64,000 bases of DNA from Chloroflexus islandicus (GCF_001650695.1 NZ_LWQS01000045.1:1-64000); one strand, 5' to 3'. Positions 1-9,949 are shown, counted from the stretch's first letter. Translations and numbers: made by a program. Notes: generated from the letters alone by a model not told the origin.

Positions 1-3000
1 CAACTTCTATCTCGAAGACAGTCAATGCTCCGAAAGACCAGTTTCAATCCGCGATGCGGATTTTTTTGTTTTTCAACTTGATAGCACTCTGAGATTGCTC
101 TCATTATAATATTATCGGTTTCAATCCGCGATGCGGATTTTTTTGTTTTTCAACTTGATAGCACTCTGAGATTGCTCTCATTATAATATTATCGGTTTCA
201 ATCCGCGATGCGGATTTTTTTGTTTTTCAACACGTGTCACCTCCTAGACTTTATGTGTTTATTATAATGGTTTCAATCCGCGATGCGGATTTTTTTGTTT
301 TTCAACTGAAACGTCTCTTCCGTCTGAACGGAGTTGTCACGTGTTTCAATCCGCGATGCGGATTTTTTTGTTTTTCAACAGATTCTCAGGAATCAGAGGT
401 ACCCTTACGAGAGGAAGTTTCAATCCGCGATGCGGATTTTTTTGTTTTTCAACTCTCCGGCGGAGCAGGAGAAGTATAAGGAGCTCTTGTTTCAATCCGC
501 GATGCGGATTTTTTTGTTTTTCAACACAATTATATTGCAAATCTGATTGTAACACATAACTCGTTTCAATCCGCGATGCGGATTTTTTTGTTTTTCAACT
601 CGAATTGACGACAGATGCGAAATCAGTAGTGTTAGGGTTTCAATCCGCGATGCGGATTTTTTTGTTTTTCAACCTGGACGCAGTCGTCCGGATCAACAAC
701 GTCAAGAAGGCGTTTCAATCCGCGATGCGGATTTTTTTGTTTTTCAACCTTATTTTAGATTTATAGATATAGATATATAGAAACAGTTTCAATCCGCGAT
801 GCGGATTTTTTTGTTTTTCAACCAGAACCTATCGCAGAGAATGCAGACAGGTTCTGAAGTTTCAATCCGCGATGCGGATTTTTTTGTTTTTCAACGGTTT
901 ATAAGCCTCTATGCCCCTCGGAACTTTTTCTCTCGTTTCAATCCGCGATGCGGATTTTTTTGTTTTTCAACAGGTCACCGACGACAGAGACTCTAGTGGC
1001 AAGATCATGTTTCAATCCGCGATGCGGATTTTTTTGTTTTTCAACTGGATTTTTCCTCGTCTGGGCTTAGCAAATGATAAGCGTTTCAATCCGCGATGCG
1101 GATTTTTTTGTTTTTCAACTCGAGACTCAGGGGTCTGTTTACCGCGAGTGGGTTCAGGTTTCAATCCGCGATGCGGATTTTTTTGTTTTTCAACGTTGAC
1201 CGCCGAACTCAGAACCCTCGTGAAGATAGGGTTTCAATCCGCGATGCGGATTTTTTTGTTTTTCAACGCGTTGACATTATTCACATCACTTTCAACAGTC
1301 AGTAGTTTCAATCCGCGATGCGGATTTTTTTGTTTTTCAACCGGTCTTCACTGCTTGCATGAACCTATCTGAAACCGGTTTCAATCCGCGATGCGGATTT
1401 TTTTGTTTTTCAACTTTTTCATAAAATTTTTGAAAAATTTTTATGAAAAGGTTTCAATCCGCGATGCGGATTTTTTTGTTTTTCAACCGGTCTTCACTGC
1501 TTGCATGAACCTATCTGAAACCGGTTTCAATCCGCGATGCGGATTTTTTTGTTTTTCAACCTAGATATTCAGTGTAGGAGTAGGTGGATCTAATATGGGT
1601 TTCAATCCGCGATGCGGATTTTTTTGTTTTTCAACGGAACTTCTCAAACTCATCTACAGCTTGAATTACTAGTTTCAATCCGCGATGCGGATTTTTTTGT
1701 TTTTCAACCATATCCACCAACGTGCTGTACCTCAAACCTGGTTGTGTTTCAATCCGCGATGCGGATTTTTTTGTTTTTCAACCTTTTACTTCCTGACCGG
1801 TACACCGATGATGAACAAGGTTTCAATCCGCGATGCGGATTTTTTTGTTTTTCAACGTACCGAAGCATTTTTACATCACCTCCTCCGAAGAAGCGTTTCA
1901 ATCCGCGATGCGGATTTTTTTGTTTTTCAACTTAGTCGCGAAAGTTGCGCGCGCGCTGGGCGCGCGTTTCAATCCGCGATGCGGATTTTTTTGTTTTTCA
2001 ACCTGTACCACTCGTTAAACAGTGCCGGATTCAATAGCGCCGTTTCAATCCGCGATGCGGATTTTTTTGTTTTTCAACTGTTCCGTCGGCCATCTCAATC
2101 ATCGTTTCTTTGGCAACGGTTTCAATCCGCGATGCGGATTTTTTTGTTTTTCAACTGAGGTACAGCACGTTGGTGGATATGTTGTGTTTCAGGTTTCAAT
2201 CCGCGATGCGGATTTTTTTGTTTTTCAACTGTGACATCGCTGAAGACTACTTCGGACGGAAGATTGTCGGGTTTCAATCCGCGATGCGGATTTTTTTGTT
2301 TTTCAACACGATCAACTCCAACAAGCTCCTTCAGTCATTGATTTCCTGTTTCAATCCGCGATGCGGATTTTTTTGTTTTTCAACCAGTGTTCGCCAACTG
2401 ACCAGCGTTTAACCCGCTCCCGTTTCAATCCGCGATGCGGATTTTTTTGTTTTTCAACTCGAGCGGCTGGCTGACGGCGTCAGACGAACGCATCAAGTTT
2501 CAATCCGCGATGCGGATTTTTTTGTTTTTCAACCACGCGCTGACTAAGAGAGCGACGATGCCGCTGACGTTTCAATCCGCGATGCGGATTTTTTTGTTTT
2601 TCAACTAGGGTTGACGAGATAATGCCCCTCCACGCTGACCTTGTTTCAATCCGCGATGCGGATTTTTTTGTTTTTCAACAGGCGCGTTGGGTGATATACA
2701 GGTCTACCGGTACGTCTGTTTCAATCCGCGATGCGGATTTTTTTGTTTTTCAACCGAATACTCAGCCGTGCGTTTCGGTTTGAGAGACCGTTTCAATCCG
2801 CGATGCGGATTTTTTTGTTTTTCAACCTTTCAAAGTCCGAACCAGTTGCGCCGGACATCGCGCGGTTTCAATCCGCGATGCGGATTTTTTTGTTTTTCAA
2901 CTCGACTAATTAGTAAAAATGAGGGTCGTATGATCACGAGTTTCAATCCGCGATGCGGATTTTTTTGTTTTTCAACCGGCAGACGCGGATTTGCTCATTC

Positions 3001-5116
3001 AATCGTTTCATCAAGTTTCAATCCGCGATGCGGATTTTTTTGTTTTTCAACTTCCTCGCGCAGCGTCCGCAATCGTTGCCAGAGATGTTTCAATCCGCGA
3101 TGCGGATTTTTTTGTTTTTCAACGCGCAAGTTAACGAAATGAAGGGGACAATCCGCGACAGGTTTCAATCCGCGATGCGGATTTTTTTGTTTTTCAACGA
3201 GAAGTGCGGCAAATTGTGTTGGATTACGTGAACAAGGTTTCAATCCGCGATGCGGATTTTTTTGTTTTTCAACCGCCGATCATTTGATCGAGCCACTCCA
3301 ATCCGGTACGCGTTTCAATCCGCGATGCGGATTTTTTTGTTTTTCAACATTTCGCGATTTCTTGCAGCATGCGATACATATCGAGGTTTCAATCCGCGAT
3401 GCGGATTTTTTTGTTTTTCAACCGCAAGCTGTGAGATGTGAAGAGAGCGGTGATTACAAGTTTCAATCCGCGATGCGGATTTTTTTGTTTTTCAACTTCT
3501 TCCTATTTTTCTGGTGGCTACTATTCGGATATAGTTTCAATCCGCGATGCGGATTTTTTTGTTTTTCAACCGATAATCGCGTCTTCGACCTTGTCCAACT
3601 CGTAGTGTTTCAATCCGCGATGCGGATTTTTTTGTTTTTCAACCGATTGGTCGCGAAGCAAGCAACGCGCCAATTCAAGGTTTCAATCCGCGATGCGGAT
3701 TTTTTTGTTTTTCAACACTTGCATCGCCGGGGTACCGATGCAAGAACGCCATGTTTCAATCCGCGATGCGGATTTTTTTGTTTTTCAACTTGATGCGCCA
3801 CGCTGGGTCTATGCTGGTGACACCTAGTTTCAATCCGCGATGCGGATTTTTTTGTTTTTCAACCGGCATGCCAGCGGCGGTGCGGGCCGCGCTTCAGGAT
3901 GTTTCAATCCGCGATGCGGATTTTTTTGTTTTTCAACCCTTGACGGCCATCAGCGAGCATCAGCCATGCGGTGGTTTCAATCCGCGATGCGGATTTTTTT
4001 GTTTTTCAACGTGCTCGCGCAACGATTGCAACGTTGCAACGACACATGTTTCAATCCGCGATGCGGATTTTTTTGTTTTTCAACTCCCGGAGGCGGTCAG
4101 CCGCTGCGCCTTGTCAGGAGAGTTTCAATCCGCGATGCGGATTTTTTTGTTTTTCAACCCGAGCGGTACGGGCCGCCGGCGGAGAAGCCGAAGCGTTTCA
4201 ATCCGCGATGCGGATTTTTTTGTTTTTCAACCAAGTGGTTGGAGTTCCACCACGCCGGCCAGCGCCGGTTTCAATCCGCGATGCGGATTTTTTTGTTTTT
4301 CAACATCTTTGAGCGGATACGAGGCGGGCCGGCTGAGCGCAGTTTCAATCCGCGATGCGGATTTTTTTGTTTTTCAACTGCCATTGCTTACCGTTGGTGC
4401 AGTGCATTGCGTTTGGTTTCAATCCGCGATGCGGATTTTTTTGTTTTTCAACTCGAGGGGATCCGCGAAGGCCGGATTCGCCCGCAGGCGTTTCAATCCG
4501 CGATGCGGATTTTTTTGTTTTTCAACTACGAATGTTCGCGACGAGCCATCGCCTACAGTCTGGTTTCAATCCGCGATGCGGATTTTTTTGTTTTTCAACT
4601 AAGAAAGCGTTTACTGCGCCAATCATGGTGCTCCGGTTTCAATCCGCGATGCGGATTTTTTTGTTTTTCAACGGTTGAACCAAAAACATTTGATGTGTTT
4701 CTCGTTGTCGTTTCAATCCGCGATGCGGATTTTTTTGTTTTTCAACATCAGAACGGGCAATGGTAAGAGTTACTGAACTTGCAGTTTCAATCCGCGATGC
4801 GGATTTTTTTGTTTTTCAACATATGGAATGCCGCCCCAACAATTGCCGACGTCGGTGAGTTTCAATCCGCGATGCGGATTTTTTTGTTTTTCAACCGTCG
4901 CGGAAAGTACGACCAACGCTGTATCATATGGGGTTTCAATCCGCGATGCGGATTTTTTTGTTTTTCAACAAGGCGGCGCATTATGCAATTGAGCAATTTT
5001 ATAAAGTTTCAATCCGCGATGCGGATTTTTTTGTTTTTCAACCCCCCCCTCTCTCGCTGGCGCTGATAATCCACAATAGGTTTCAATCCGCGATGCGGAT
5101 TTTTTTGTTTTTCAAC
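1..5116 (-). CRISPR. Large type I-D CRISPR array (69 full repeats, left end outside window)
   Basis: Sixty-nine complete 37-bp repeats (first 41-77, last 5080-5116), all identical by eye, plus the last 4 bases of another at 1-4, so the array runs off the left edge. Spacers are 34-41 nt, mostly 36-38. Read on the minus strand each repeat contains the hairpin ATCCGC-ATC-GCGGAT and ends in ATTGAAAC, the usual type I crRNA 5' handle. A promoter in the leader at 5196-5224 points the same way. crRNAs are therefore made right to left, and the newest spacers lie near 5043-5079. Oddities: identical neighbouring spacers at 78-117 and 155-194; identical spacers at 1342-1377 and 1488-1523 around a palindromic spacer at 1415-1450; spacers 1709-1745 and 2156-2192 share 26 nt on opposite strands. 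Absence of repeat decay suggests an active array whose old end is not reached. Confidence 0.99.
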
Positions 5117-5305
5117 CGCACCCGTCTCTGCTACGTTGTGATGCGGTGTAAGGGCTTTGATTCGAGCCTGTGACATCGCCAACCGCTTTTTTGATATTGT
5201 AGCTTAGCTGGGATAGCGGTGCAAGAGGCTTTTTGGGCATCTCGGTGCCTCATATCGTTGTTGCGAGCAACCTCCGGGTTTTGACTCTGGGCTGAGCTGC
5301 TCGAC
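5117..5305 (-). promoter_or_regulatory. CRISPR leader with array promoter
   Basis: This 189-bp stretch separates the cas2 stop from the leader-proximal repeat and has no plausible gene. On the minus strand it contains TTGCAC (5219-5224), exactly 17 bp, then TACAAT (5196-5201), close to the sigma70 consensus. Transcription should begin near 5189 and enter the first repeat at 5116 after about 70 nt. It is therefore the leader: promoter for pre-crRNA and the site where Cas1-Cas2 insert new spacers. Orientation agrees with the ATTGAAAC end of the repeats and with the direction of the cas operon. Confidence 0.8.
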
Positions 5306-5596
5306 TCAGGCGATGTAGGTGATCGCTGGCGCCGGTTTGGCGCTTCCCACCGTGATCACTTTGCTTTGGCACGCGCCACAAATTGCATAGAAGCGCACGC
5401 TGTCGGTTTCGGCATCGATATGGCGCGCTAGTTTGGCCTGTAGCTCGATCAGTTGTTGCCGGGTGAGCCAGCACTCAAAGAGTGAGTATTGCGTCCACGT
5501 TCCGTATCCGCTCAGAAGGTTATGAATTTTGGTGCGTCGCCGGTCGTTGGGAATGTCGTAGGCAATCACGTACAGCGTTGATTCATTGCGTTGCAT
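5306..5596 (-). CDS. cas2: CRISPR-associated endonuclease Cas2
   Basis: 96 aa, normal Cas2 length. The N-terminus has the Cas2 beta1 strand with its conserved Asp (LYVIAYDIPNDRRRTKI), followed by a ferredoxin-like fold and the SLFECWL strand typical of the family. Cas2 forms the dimeric bridge of the Cas1-Cas2 integrase that inserts spacers at the leader end. It is the last gene of the cas operon, 11 bp after cas1 and directly before the leader. The start at 5596 is the only one that keeps the beta1 strand intact. Function follows from family membership; nothing looks damaged. Confidence 0.96.
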   Translation of the reverse strand: MQRNESTLYVIAYDIPNDRRRTKIHNLLSGYGTWTQYSLFECWLTRQQLIELQAKLARHIDAETDSVRFYAICGACQSKVITVGSAKPAPAITYIA

Positions 5597-5607
5597 AGAC
5601 GTTGCTT

Positions 5608-6645
5608 TCAGCGAACAGTAAAGGGCACGTAGCGTTCGATTTCGCCTTGAGCGTATTTGGCAAAGAGCCGGATCTGCAATTCGATGCAGCGCCGGTAGCT
5701 GACCCGGTAGCCAAAGATGGGATGTTGAATCTGCTCTGCAAGCCGCGCTTCGTAGCGTTCGAGAAAGGTTTTGCGCGGTTTGTCTTTAAGCCGGTAGGCG
5801 CTAAATTCTTGGCTGAAGTCGTCTGGGCCAATTTGGCCGGTGTTGATCAGTGTGAGCACGACCGAATCGACAATCAGCGGGCGAAAGGCTTCGACGAGAT
5901 CGAGCGCCAGCGCCGGTTTGCCGAAACCGGGTTGGTGTAGTACGCCAAGGCCGGGATCGAGGCCAACTGCGTGAATGAGAGAGACGACTTGGTTGGTGAG
6001 CAGGCTGTAACCAAACGAGAGCATCGCGTTAATGGGGTCGGTTGGCGGACGTTTGACCCGACCAGTAAAGTTCCATTCGCCTTTGAGCAGATGACCAAAG
6101 ACGCTAAAGTATGCATTGCTGCCGCTCCCTTCCAGTCCAAACAGTGGGCCGAGACCGTGCATCCGGTCATCGTTCCGCTCCGGCATGGCAAGGTCACGGA
6201 GTTCGCGGATGCAGCGCCGGATGTGTTGCGCGGCGGTATTGAGCGGTTCGGCGTCATCACGCTCGCGGGCGTATCGCACAAGCATGGTGCGCATGTTGTG
6301 GAGTTTACCGAGGATGCATTGGCGGGCAACGTCGAAACTGCGCTCACGATGGTGGTAGAGCGCGTATTGCGCGATCCGGGCTAAACTGTTTTTGCCCCAA
6401 TCGGCGAGCACCGAACCATACGATGCACCCCATGCGCTGAGGTAATGGATGGGAATGCGCCGTTTCATCAGTTCGTGCATGACGGCGGTCGAGAGGGTGA
6501 TGTCGCCGAGTACCATCACTTGTTCGATCTGGTTGAGCGGAATGCGCACGGGGTTGCCGTTGCGCTCGCCTGATTTTTGCAAGCGGAGAGTTTCGCCTTC
6601 GAGCCGCACAAAGCTATACTGTTCAGTGAGGTAGAGGGTGGCCAT
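5608..6645 (-). CDS. cas1: CRISPR-associated endonuclease/integrase Cas1
   Basis: 345 aa from the ATG at 6645. The family N-terminus (ATLYLTEQYSFVRLEGETL) starts exactly there; an in-frame ATG at 6684, 6 bp after the cas4 stop, would add 13 unusual residues. Neither start has a strong ribosome site. The C-terminal helical domain carries the metal-binding pattern: a Glu in GLEGSGSNAYFSVF, a His in GVLHQPGFGKPALALDLVEAFRPLI, and the following Glu/Asp in DLVEAFRP. Cas1 is the catalytic subunit of the spacer integrase with Cas2, and in this subtype works with Cas4, which selects the PAM. It sits between cas4 and cas2 as expected for I-D and appears intact. Confidence 0.96.
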   Translation of the reverse strand: MATLYLTEQYSFVRLEGETLRLQKSGERNGNPVRIPLNQIEQVMVLGDITLSTAVMHELMKRRIPIHYLSAWGASYGSVLADWGKNSLARIAQYALYHHRERSFDVARQCILGKLHNMRTMLVRYARERDDAEPLNTAAQHIRRCIRELRDLAMPERNDDRMHGLGPLFGLEGSGSNAYFSVFGHLLKGEWNFTGRVKRPPTDPINAMLSFGYSLLTNQVVSLIHAVGLDPGLGVLHQPGFGKPALALDLVEAFRPLIVDSVVLTLINTGQIGPDDFSQEFSAYRLKDKPRKTFLERYEARLAEQIQHPIFGYRVSYRRCIELQIRLFAKYAQGEIERYVPFTVR

Positions 6646-6690
6646 AAGCAGTTCAACGCCTTCACTGATGAGCATATTTGCCATAGGTGA

Positions 6691-7302
6691 TTACCATTCA
6701 TCCATTCGCACCGTCTGAAGCCGTTCGGTTTCGATGGGCAAGCAGAGCGGTTGCAGCGAGCAATCGCGACATCGCGCGCGCTGGGGTGTCGGCGGCGGCA
6801 GCGCGCCGATGGCCGCTAGCCGGTGCGCTTCGGCGGCAGTGGCAATTGTCAACTGGCGTAATTCAGCCGTGAAGATGACCTCTTCGCGCCGGCGAGCGCT
6901 AAAGTAGAAGATGTACCCGCGCTCGATGCGCTCGCCGGTGCGCTCTTCAAGACAAAGCGCTTGCCCGCAGAGCTGGATGCGATCGTTATCCCACTGCCCC
7001 GGACGGCCTTTTTTGTATTCGACCGGATAACGTTGGCTGTCGCGTGTTTCGACGATGTCGCAAAACCCGGCGATACGCAGCCGATCGCTCCAGACATAGA
7101 CCCGCCGTTGTTGCACGCTGTCGTTCAACCATTTCATGCCGTGTATATCAATGCCCTGATGGCGCAATTGGCCTTCAACGACGTGTTCGTTGTACAGCAT
7201 TTCGGCATAGATGAATTCGTAGCCGAAGCGCCGTGGGCAATAGGCGAGCGCGTTGAGCATTGCCAATGGAATGTAGTCAGGCGGCGCTTGGTAAGCATTC
7301 AT
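6691..7302 (-). CDS. cas4: CRISPR-associated exonuclease Cas4 (RecB-like, Fe-S)
   Basis: 203 aa. Four cysteines typical of Fe-S Cas4 are visible: one in LAYCPRRF near residue 22 and three in RCRDCSLQPLC near the C-terminus. Between them is the RecB-type nuclease core, including GFCDIVE (motif with catalytic Asp) and PVEYKKG (Glu-x-Lys), then QLCGQALCLEE. Cas4 trims prespacers and enforces PAM choice during adaptation with Cas1-Cas2. The start at 7302 overlaps the cas6 stop (ATGA), indicating translational coupling. All catalytic elements appear present. Confidence 0.95.
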   Translation of the reverse strand: MNAYQAPPDYIPLAMLNALAYCPRRFGYEFIYAEMLYNEHVVEGQLRHQGIDIHGMKWLNDSVQQRRVYVWSDRLRIAGFCDIVETRDSQRYPVEYKKGRPGQWDNDRIQLCGQALCLEERTGERIERGYIFYFSARRREEVIFTAELRQLTIATAAEAHRLAAIGALPPPTPQRARCRDCSLQPLCLPIETERLQTVRMDEW

Positions 7303-8129
7303 CGCCCCACCTCACTGCGTTGCCGGCAGAGACCCATGCCGCGCGCGGTTTTGATTCCGACACCGGTGAAGAAGACGGCGCTGGCCAAGAGGCTGATCAG
7401 GCGGGCTAGCGCTGGATCGGGCGGCAGTTCGTAGATGCACCGGCCAGTAAACCCTTTTTGCGGGCCACGTCCTAAATTAATCTCTACTGACTCGGCGTGA
7501 TACCGGCTGAGCAGGGTTTCGTTGGCGGCTGCCCGCACTGCTTCGAGATCAAGCCGGCACTCCGGCGGCGCCAGTTCGTTCCAACGTTTGGCAATGCTGG
7601 GAAAGATGAGTTCAGGATCGGGCAGGATTGCTAACCGTGGCTTACCATCGGGACGGGTGCCTTGCCCGATTGCGGTGGCGGTCGCGAATTCGAGTTCGAT
7701 GGTTGCAGTGGCTGTTGCTGCTTGGGCAAGGCCGGTAAAGCTATGGTAGCCGGCCCATGGATGACCATTGGGTGGCGGCGTGCCGATAATATCGCCGAGG
7801 CGATAAGTGGTCTTGCCTAGTTGTAACGTCGCTTGGCGGGCAGGTTGGCGCAGCAGCGCCTGCACGAACGTGCGAAAGATATCGGTGCGCAAAAGGCTGA
7901 TGCGCAGCCAGACTTGCCCGTTTCGCGCCGGCGTGGGCAAGATCGCTACCGTGTAGGGTTTGCCCGGCGCATCGGCATGCAGCGCAGCCGCCAGTGCCGG
8001 ATCGATCTGGCGCACGAGGTCGAGAAAGAGTGCCTGTACGCCATGACCGAGCGGGCGGGAAGCGGGGTGGATCTCGGTTGGGTAGAGCTGAATGACAAAA
8101 GCGTACAGATCAGGATCGGCGACGGTCAT
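7299..8129 (-). CDS. cas6: CRISPR repeat endoribonuclease Cas6
   Basis: 276 aa, a usual size for I-D Cas6. Two ferredoxin-like halves; the C-terminal glycine-rich loop GVGIKTARGMG is the RAMP signature. Cas6 cuts pre-crRNA at the 3' base of the repeat hairpin and leaves the 8-nt handle ATTGAAAC on each crRNA. Candidate catalytic histidines include one near residue 30 (LGHGVQALF) and those around the GHPWAGYHSF segment, but this cannot be decided from sequence alone. The end overlaps cas4 by an ATGA junction. An 87-bp gap with a 10-bp stem-loop separates it from upstream csc1. Confidence 0.93.
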   Translation of the reverse strand: MTVADPDLYAFVIQLYPTEIHPASRPLGHGVQALFLDLVRQIDPALAAALHADAPGKPYTVAILPTPARNGQVWLRISLLRTDIFRTFVQALLRQPARQATLQLGKTTYRLGDIIGTPPPNGHPWAGYHSFTGLAQAATATATIELEFATATAIGQGTRPDGKPRLAILPDPELIFPSIAKRWNELAPPECRLDLEAVRAAANETLLSRYHAESVEINLGRGPQKGFTGRCIYELPPDPALARLISLLASAVFFTGVGIKTARGMGLCRQRSEVGR

Positions 8130-8167
8130 AGACGTTCCCTGACGATAGCTGAGCAGTTGTGATAAGC

Positions 8168-8201
8168 GGCGCTGCTGCCAAAGAATATTGCCAGCAGCGC
8201 C
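8168..8201 (-). other. Stem-loop in the csc1-cas6 gap
   Basis: A perfect 10-bp stem (8168-8177 with 8192-8201, GGCGCTGCTG/CAGCAGCGCC) with a 14-nt loop lies in the only sizeable gap in the 3' half of the cas operon. No T-run follows on the minus strand, so it is not a typical terminator. It may stabilise or process the mRNA between the effector genes and the cas6-adaptation genes. Confidence 0.55.
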
Positions 8202-8216
8202 TCGGTGATGGGTTCA

Positions 8217-8882
8217 TTACCGTTTGCGACTGGCTTGGCTAAAGGCCATATCGATCGGTAGGCCAAACCCATCCTCTAACCGGTAGTGACGGCCTTGGCA
8301 GCGCGCATTGGCAACCAGACTGGCTGGCGGCATCGTGATGATATCGAAAGCGACCAAGTCGTCACGAGCAAGATCGAGCGGGTTGAGCGGGCAAGCGGCG
8401 CGATAGAACCCGTCCCCCTCACGCACCGGCACTTCCTTGCTCTCTACCAGCGCTTTGCTATGCCATTTGCCCAGCCTAATCCAGCGCGGAATGCGCACCG
8501 GATCGCGACTAATGACGTAGAACTGGAAGGTCGAACCGGCGCGCAACTCTTTGGCGCGACCAAACGAGGGCGTGTTGCGGGTCGCTTGCGCCATCTCGAC
8601 GTGCAGCACCTCTTCGCCATATTTGAAGGTGGCGAGTTGGAAATCCACCGCCACCGGCTCGGCCGGCGTCACGTAGATCCGATCGCGCAGTGTGACGAGA
8701 TCGGTGGCGTAGTTTGGTACCTGCTCGCGGTTGAACCACGGCGCTACGACAAAGCCGAGCGCGTAGGCGAGGGCGTAGTTGTGCAAGTACCGGCCGGTTT
8801 CGTAGAGCCGTCCGATCTCGCGGGTGGCGAAGAAGAGCGGTTCGTGCAATGTAAGTTGGCACCGATAGAGGGTTGTCATCAC
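8217..8882 (-). CDS. csc1: Type I-D Cascade subunit Csc1 (Cas5 family)
   Basis: 221 aa, starting GTG at 8882 or ATG at 8879; both overlap the csc2 stop, so translation is coupled. The N-terminus (LYRCQLTLHEPLFFATREIGRLYETGRY, interrupted here only for description) is characteristic of Csc1, the I-D Cas5-like protein. In the complex Csc1 caps the 5' handle of the crRNA and contacts Cas10d. Recognition rests on the N-terminal pattern, length and position between csc2 and cas6. No defect is seen. Confidence 0.92.
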   Translation of the reverse strand: MMTTLYRCQLTLHEPLFFATREIGRLYETGRYLHNYALAYALGFVVAPWFNREQVPNYATDLVTLRDRIYVTPAEPVAVDFQLATFKYGEEVLHVEMAQATRNTPSFGRAKELRAGSTFQFYVISRDPVRIPRWIRLGKWHSKALVESKEVPVREGDGFYRAACPLNPLDLARDDLVAFDIITMPPASLVANARCQGRHYRLEDGFGLPIDMAFSQASRKR

Positions 8883-9877
8883 GATTTACCCTTTGCGCTC
8901 TTCAACACGTGGGCATTTGCGTATTGCTTGCTATCGCTGTACGCCGCCTTGAGCAATGTTTGCATCGCAGCCTCATCAGCAGCGAAGATCTCGGTAAGAA
9001 ATTGATCTAGTTCTGCGCCGCTCAGCCACTGACTCACCACCACCCGATCCTCAGCCAAAAGCTCTGGAACGAGCTTGGCGGCTACCGCCAGTGCGCTATG
9101 CGCATTCACCGGCTCGCTCAGATCGATCCCTTGCTCGCGCAGCGCATCGTACAAGCGCTGGGTAAAGTACAGGTTCGAGAAGATTTCGCCGTCGGTCAGC
9201 GCAATCCCGATCAGGTGATTGGTCATCGTGCCGGTGCGCGTGGTCTGCGCGCCGTAGCGCCGGGCACGCAACACATTGTTGAGCACGTAGGTAAAGAGGG
9301 GGAAAGTGAGATCGCGGGTGGTGATCACCGCCGGAAAGATCACTTGCGGCCGCACATGATCTTGCTCGTTTATCCGGCTAGTAACAACCCCTTGCTGGCT
9401 CATCGTTCCGCTCTCGTATGGTGCGTTGAGTGTGAATGTTTCGTGGCTGTATTCAAAGGCCGTGAGGCTATAGGCGGTGTCACTGTAGACTTTTGATTTC
9501 TCTGAGCCAGCATCACCGATGGCAAATCCGTAGGCGATACAGTCAGGGCATTGCTTGCAGAAATCGACATTGTAGTCGCAGAAAGGCGCCTCGTCTGTGG
9601 ACTTTTCTTTACCTTGCTCCGCTGCAATTAACCCGTAGCGCCGCAATAGCTCGCGCCCGACCAGCCGTTCCGGCGTCGTCTGTTTGCGCTTGAACATGGT
9701 GATGCGGGTGATGATGCCGTCATCCGGCTTCGTGCCAGCCGGCACGCGCGCCGTATTCAACTCGCCATCGGTTTGGAAGAGCGCATACGACTCGGTTTCA
9801 CGCAGCAAAATAATGTGGGCGTAGTGGCCGGTCGGGCGCGCAGGAACTGCTTTGGGAAAGAAGTCGCGATTGAGCAT
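8879..9877 (-). CDS. csc2: Type I-D Cascade backbone subunit Csc2 (Cas7 family)
   Basis: 332 aa. A strong ribosome site (AAGGAGG, 10 nt before the ATG at 9877) fixes the start. The sequence matches the Csc2 type: RAMP-fold start, a four-Cys insertion around residues 105-115 (CDYNVDFCKQCPDC) expected to bind zinc, and a long thumb region. Several Csc2 copies polymerise along the crRNA spacer and hold it for target pairing. The own strong ribosome site fits the need for many copies per complex. It lies between cas10d and csc1, the usual I-D order. Confidence 0.94.
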   Translation of the reverse strand: MLNRDFFPKAVPARPTGHYAHIILLRETESYALFQTDGELNTARVPAGTKPDDGIITRITMFKRKQTTPERLVGRELLRRYGLIAAEQGKEKSTDEAPFCDYNVDFCKQCPDCIAYGFAIGDAGSEKSKVYSDTAYSLTAFEYSHETFTLNAPYESGTMSQQGVVTSRINEQDHVRPQVIFPAVITTRDLTFPLFTYVLNNVLRARRYGAQTTRTGTMTNHLIGIALTDGEIFSNLYFTQRLYDALREQGIDLSEPVNAHSALAVAAKLVPELLAEDRVVVSQWLSGAELDQFLTEIFAADEAAMQTLLKAAYSDSKQYANAHVLKSAKGKS

Positions 9878-9949
9878 AGTGCTAATGCCTCCTTAACGAT
9901 ATGTCACAGGTGTCTTGACCCGAAACGAACCATACTGTGGCGCGGATCG

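Noticed and set aside
3124-3161. Spacer containing CAATCCGCGA, identical to ten bases of the repeat
   Set aside because: Only ten bases; spacing of flanking repeats is normal, so probably chance and not a recombination scar.
234-5173. Many overlapping open frames of 60-308 codons in the array with repeating peptides such as FNPRCGFFCFST
   Set aside because: They are translations of CRISPR repeats and spacers; none has a ribosome site or non-repeat homologous structure.
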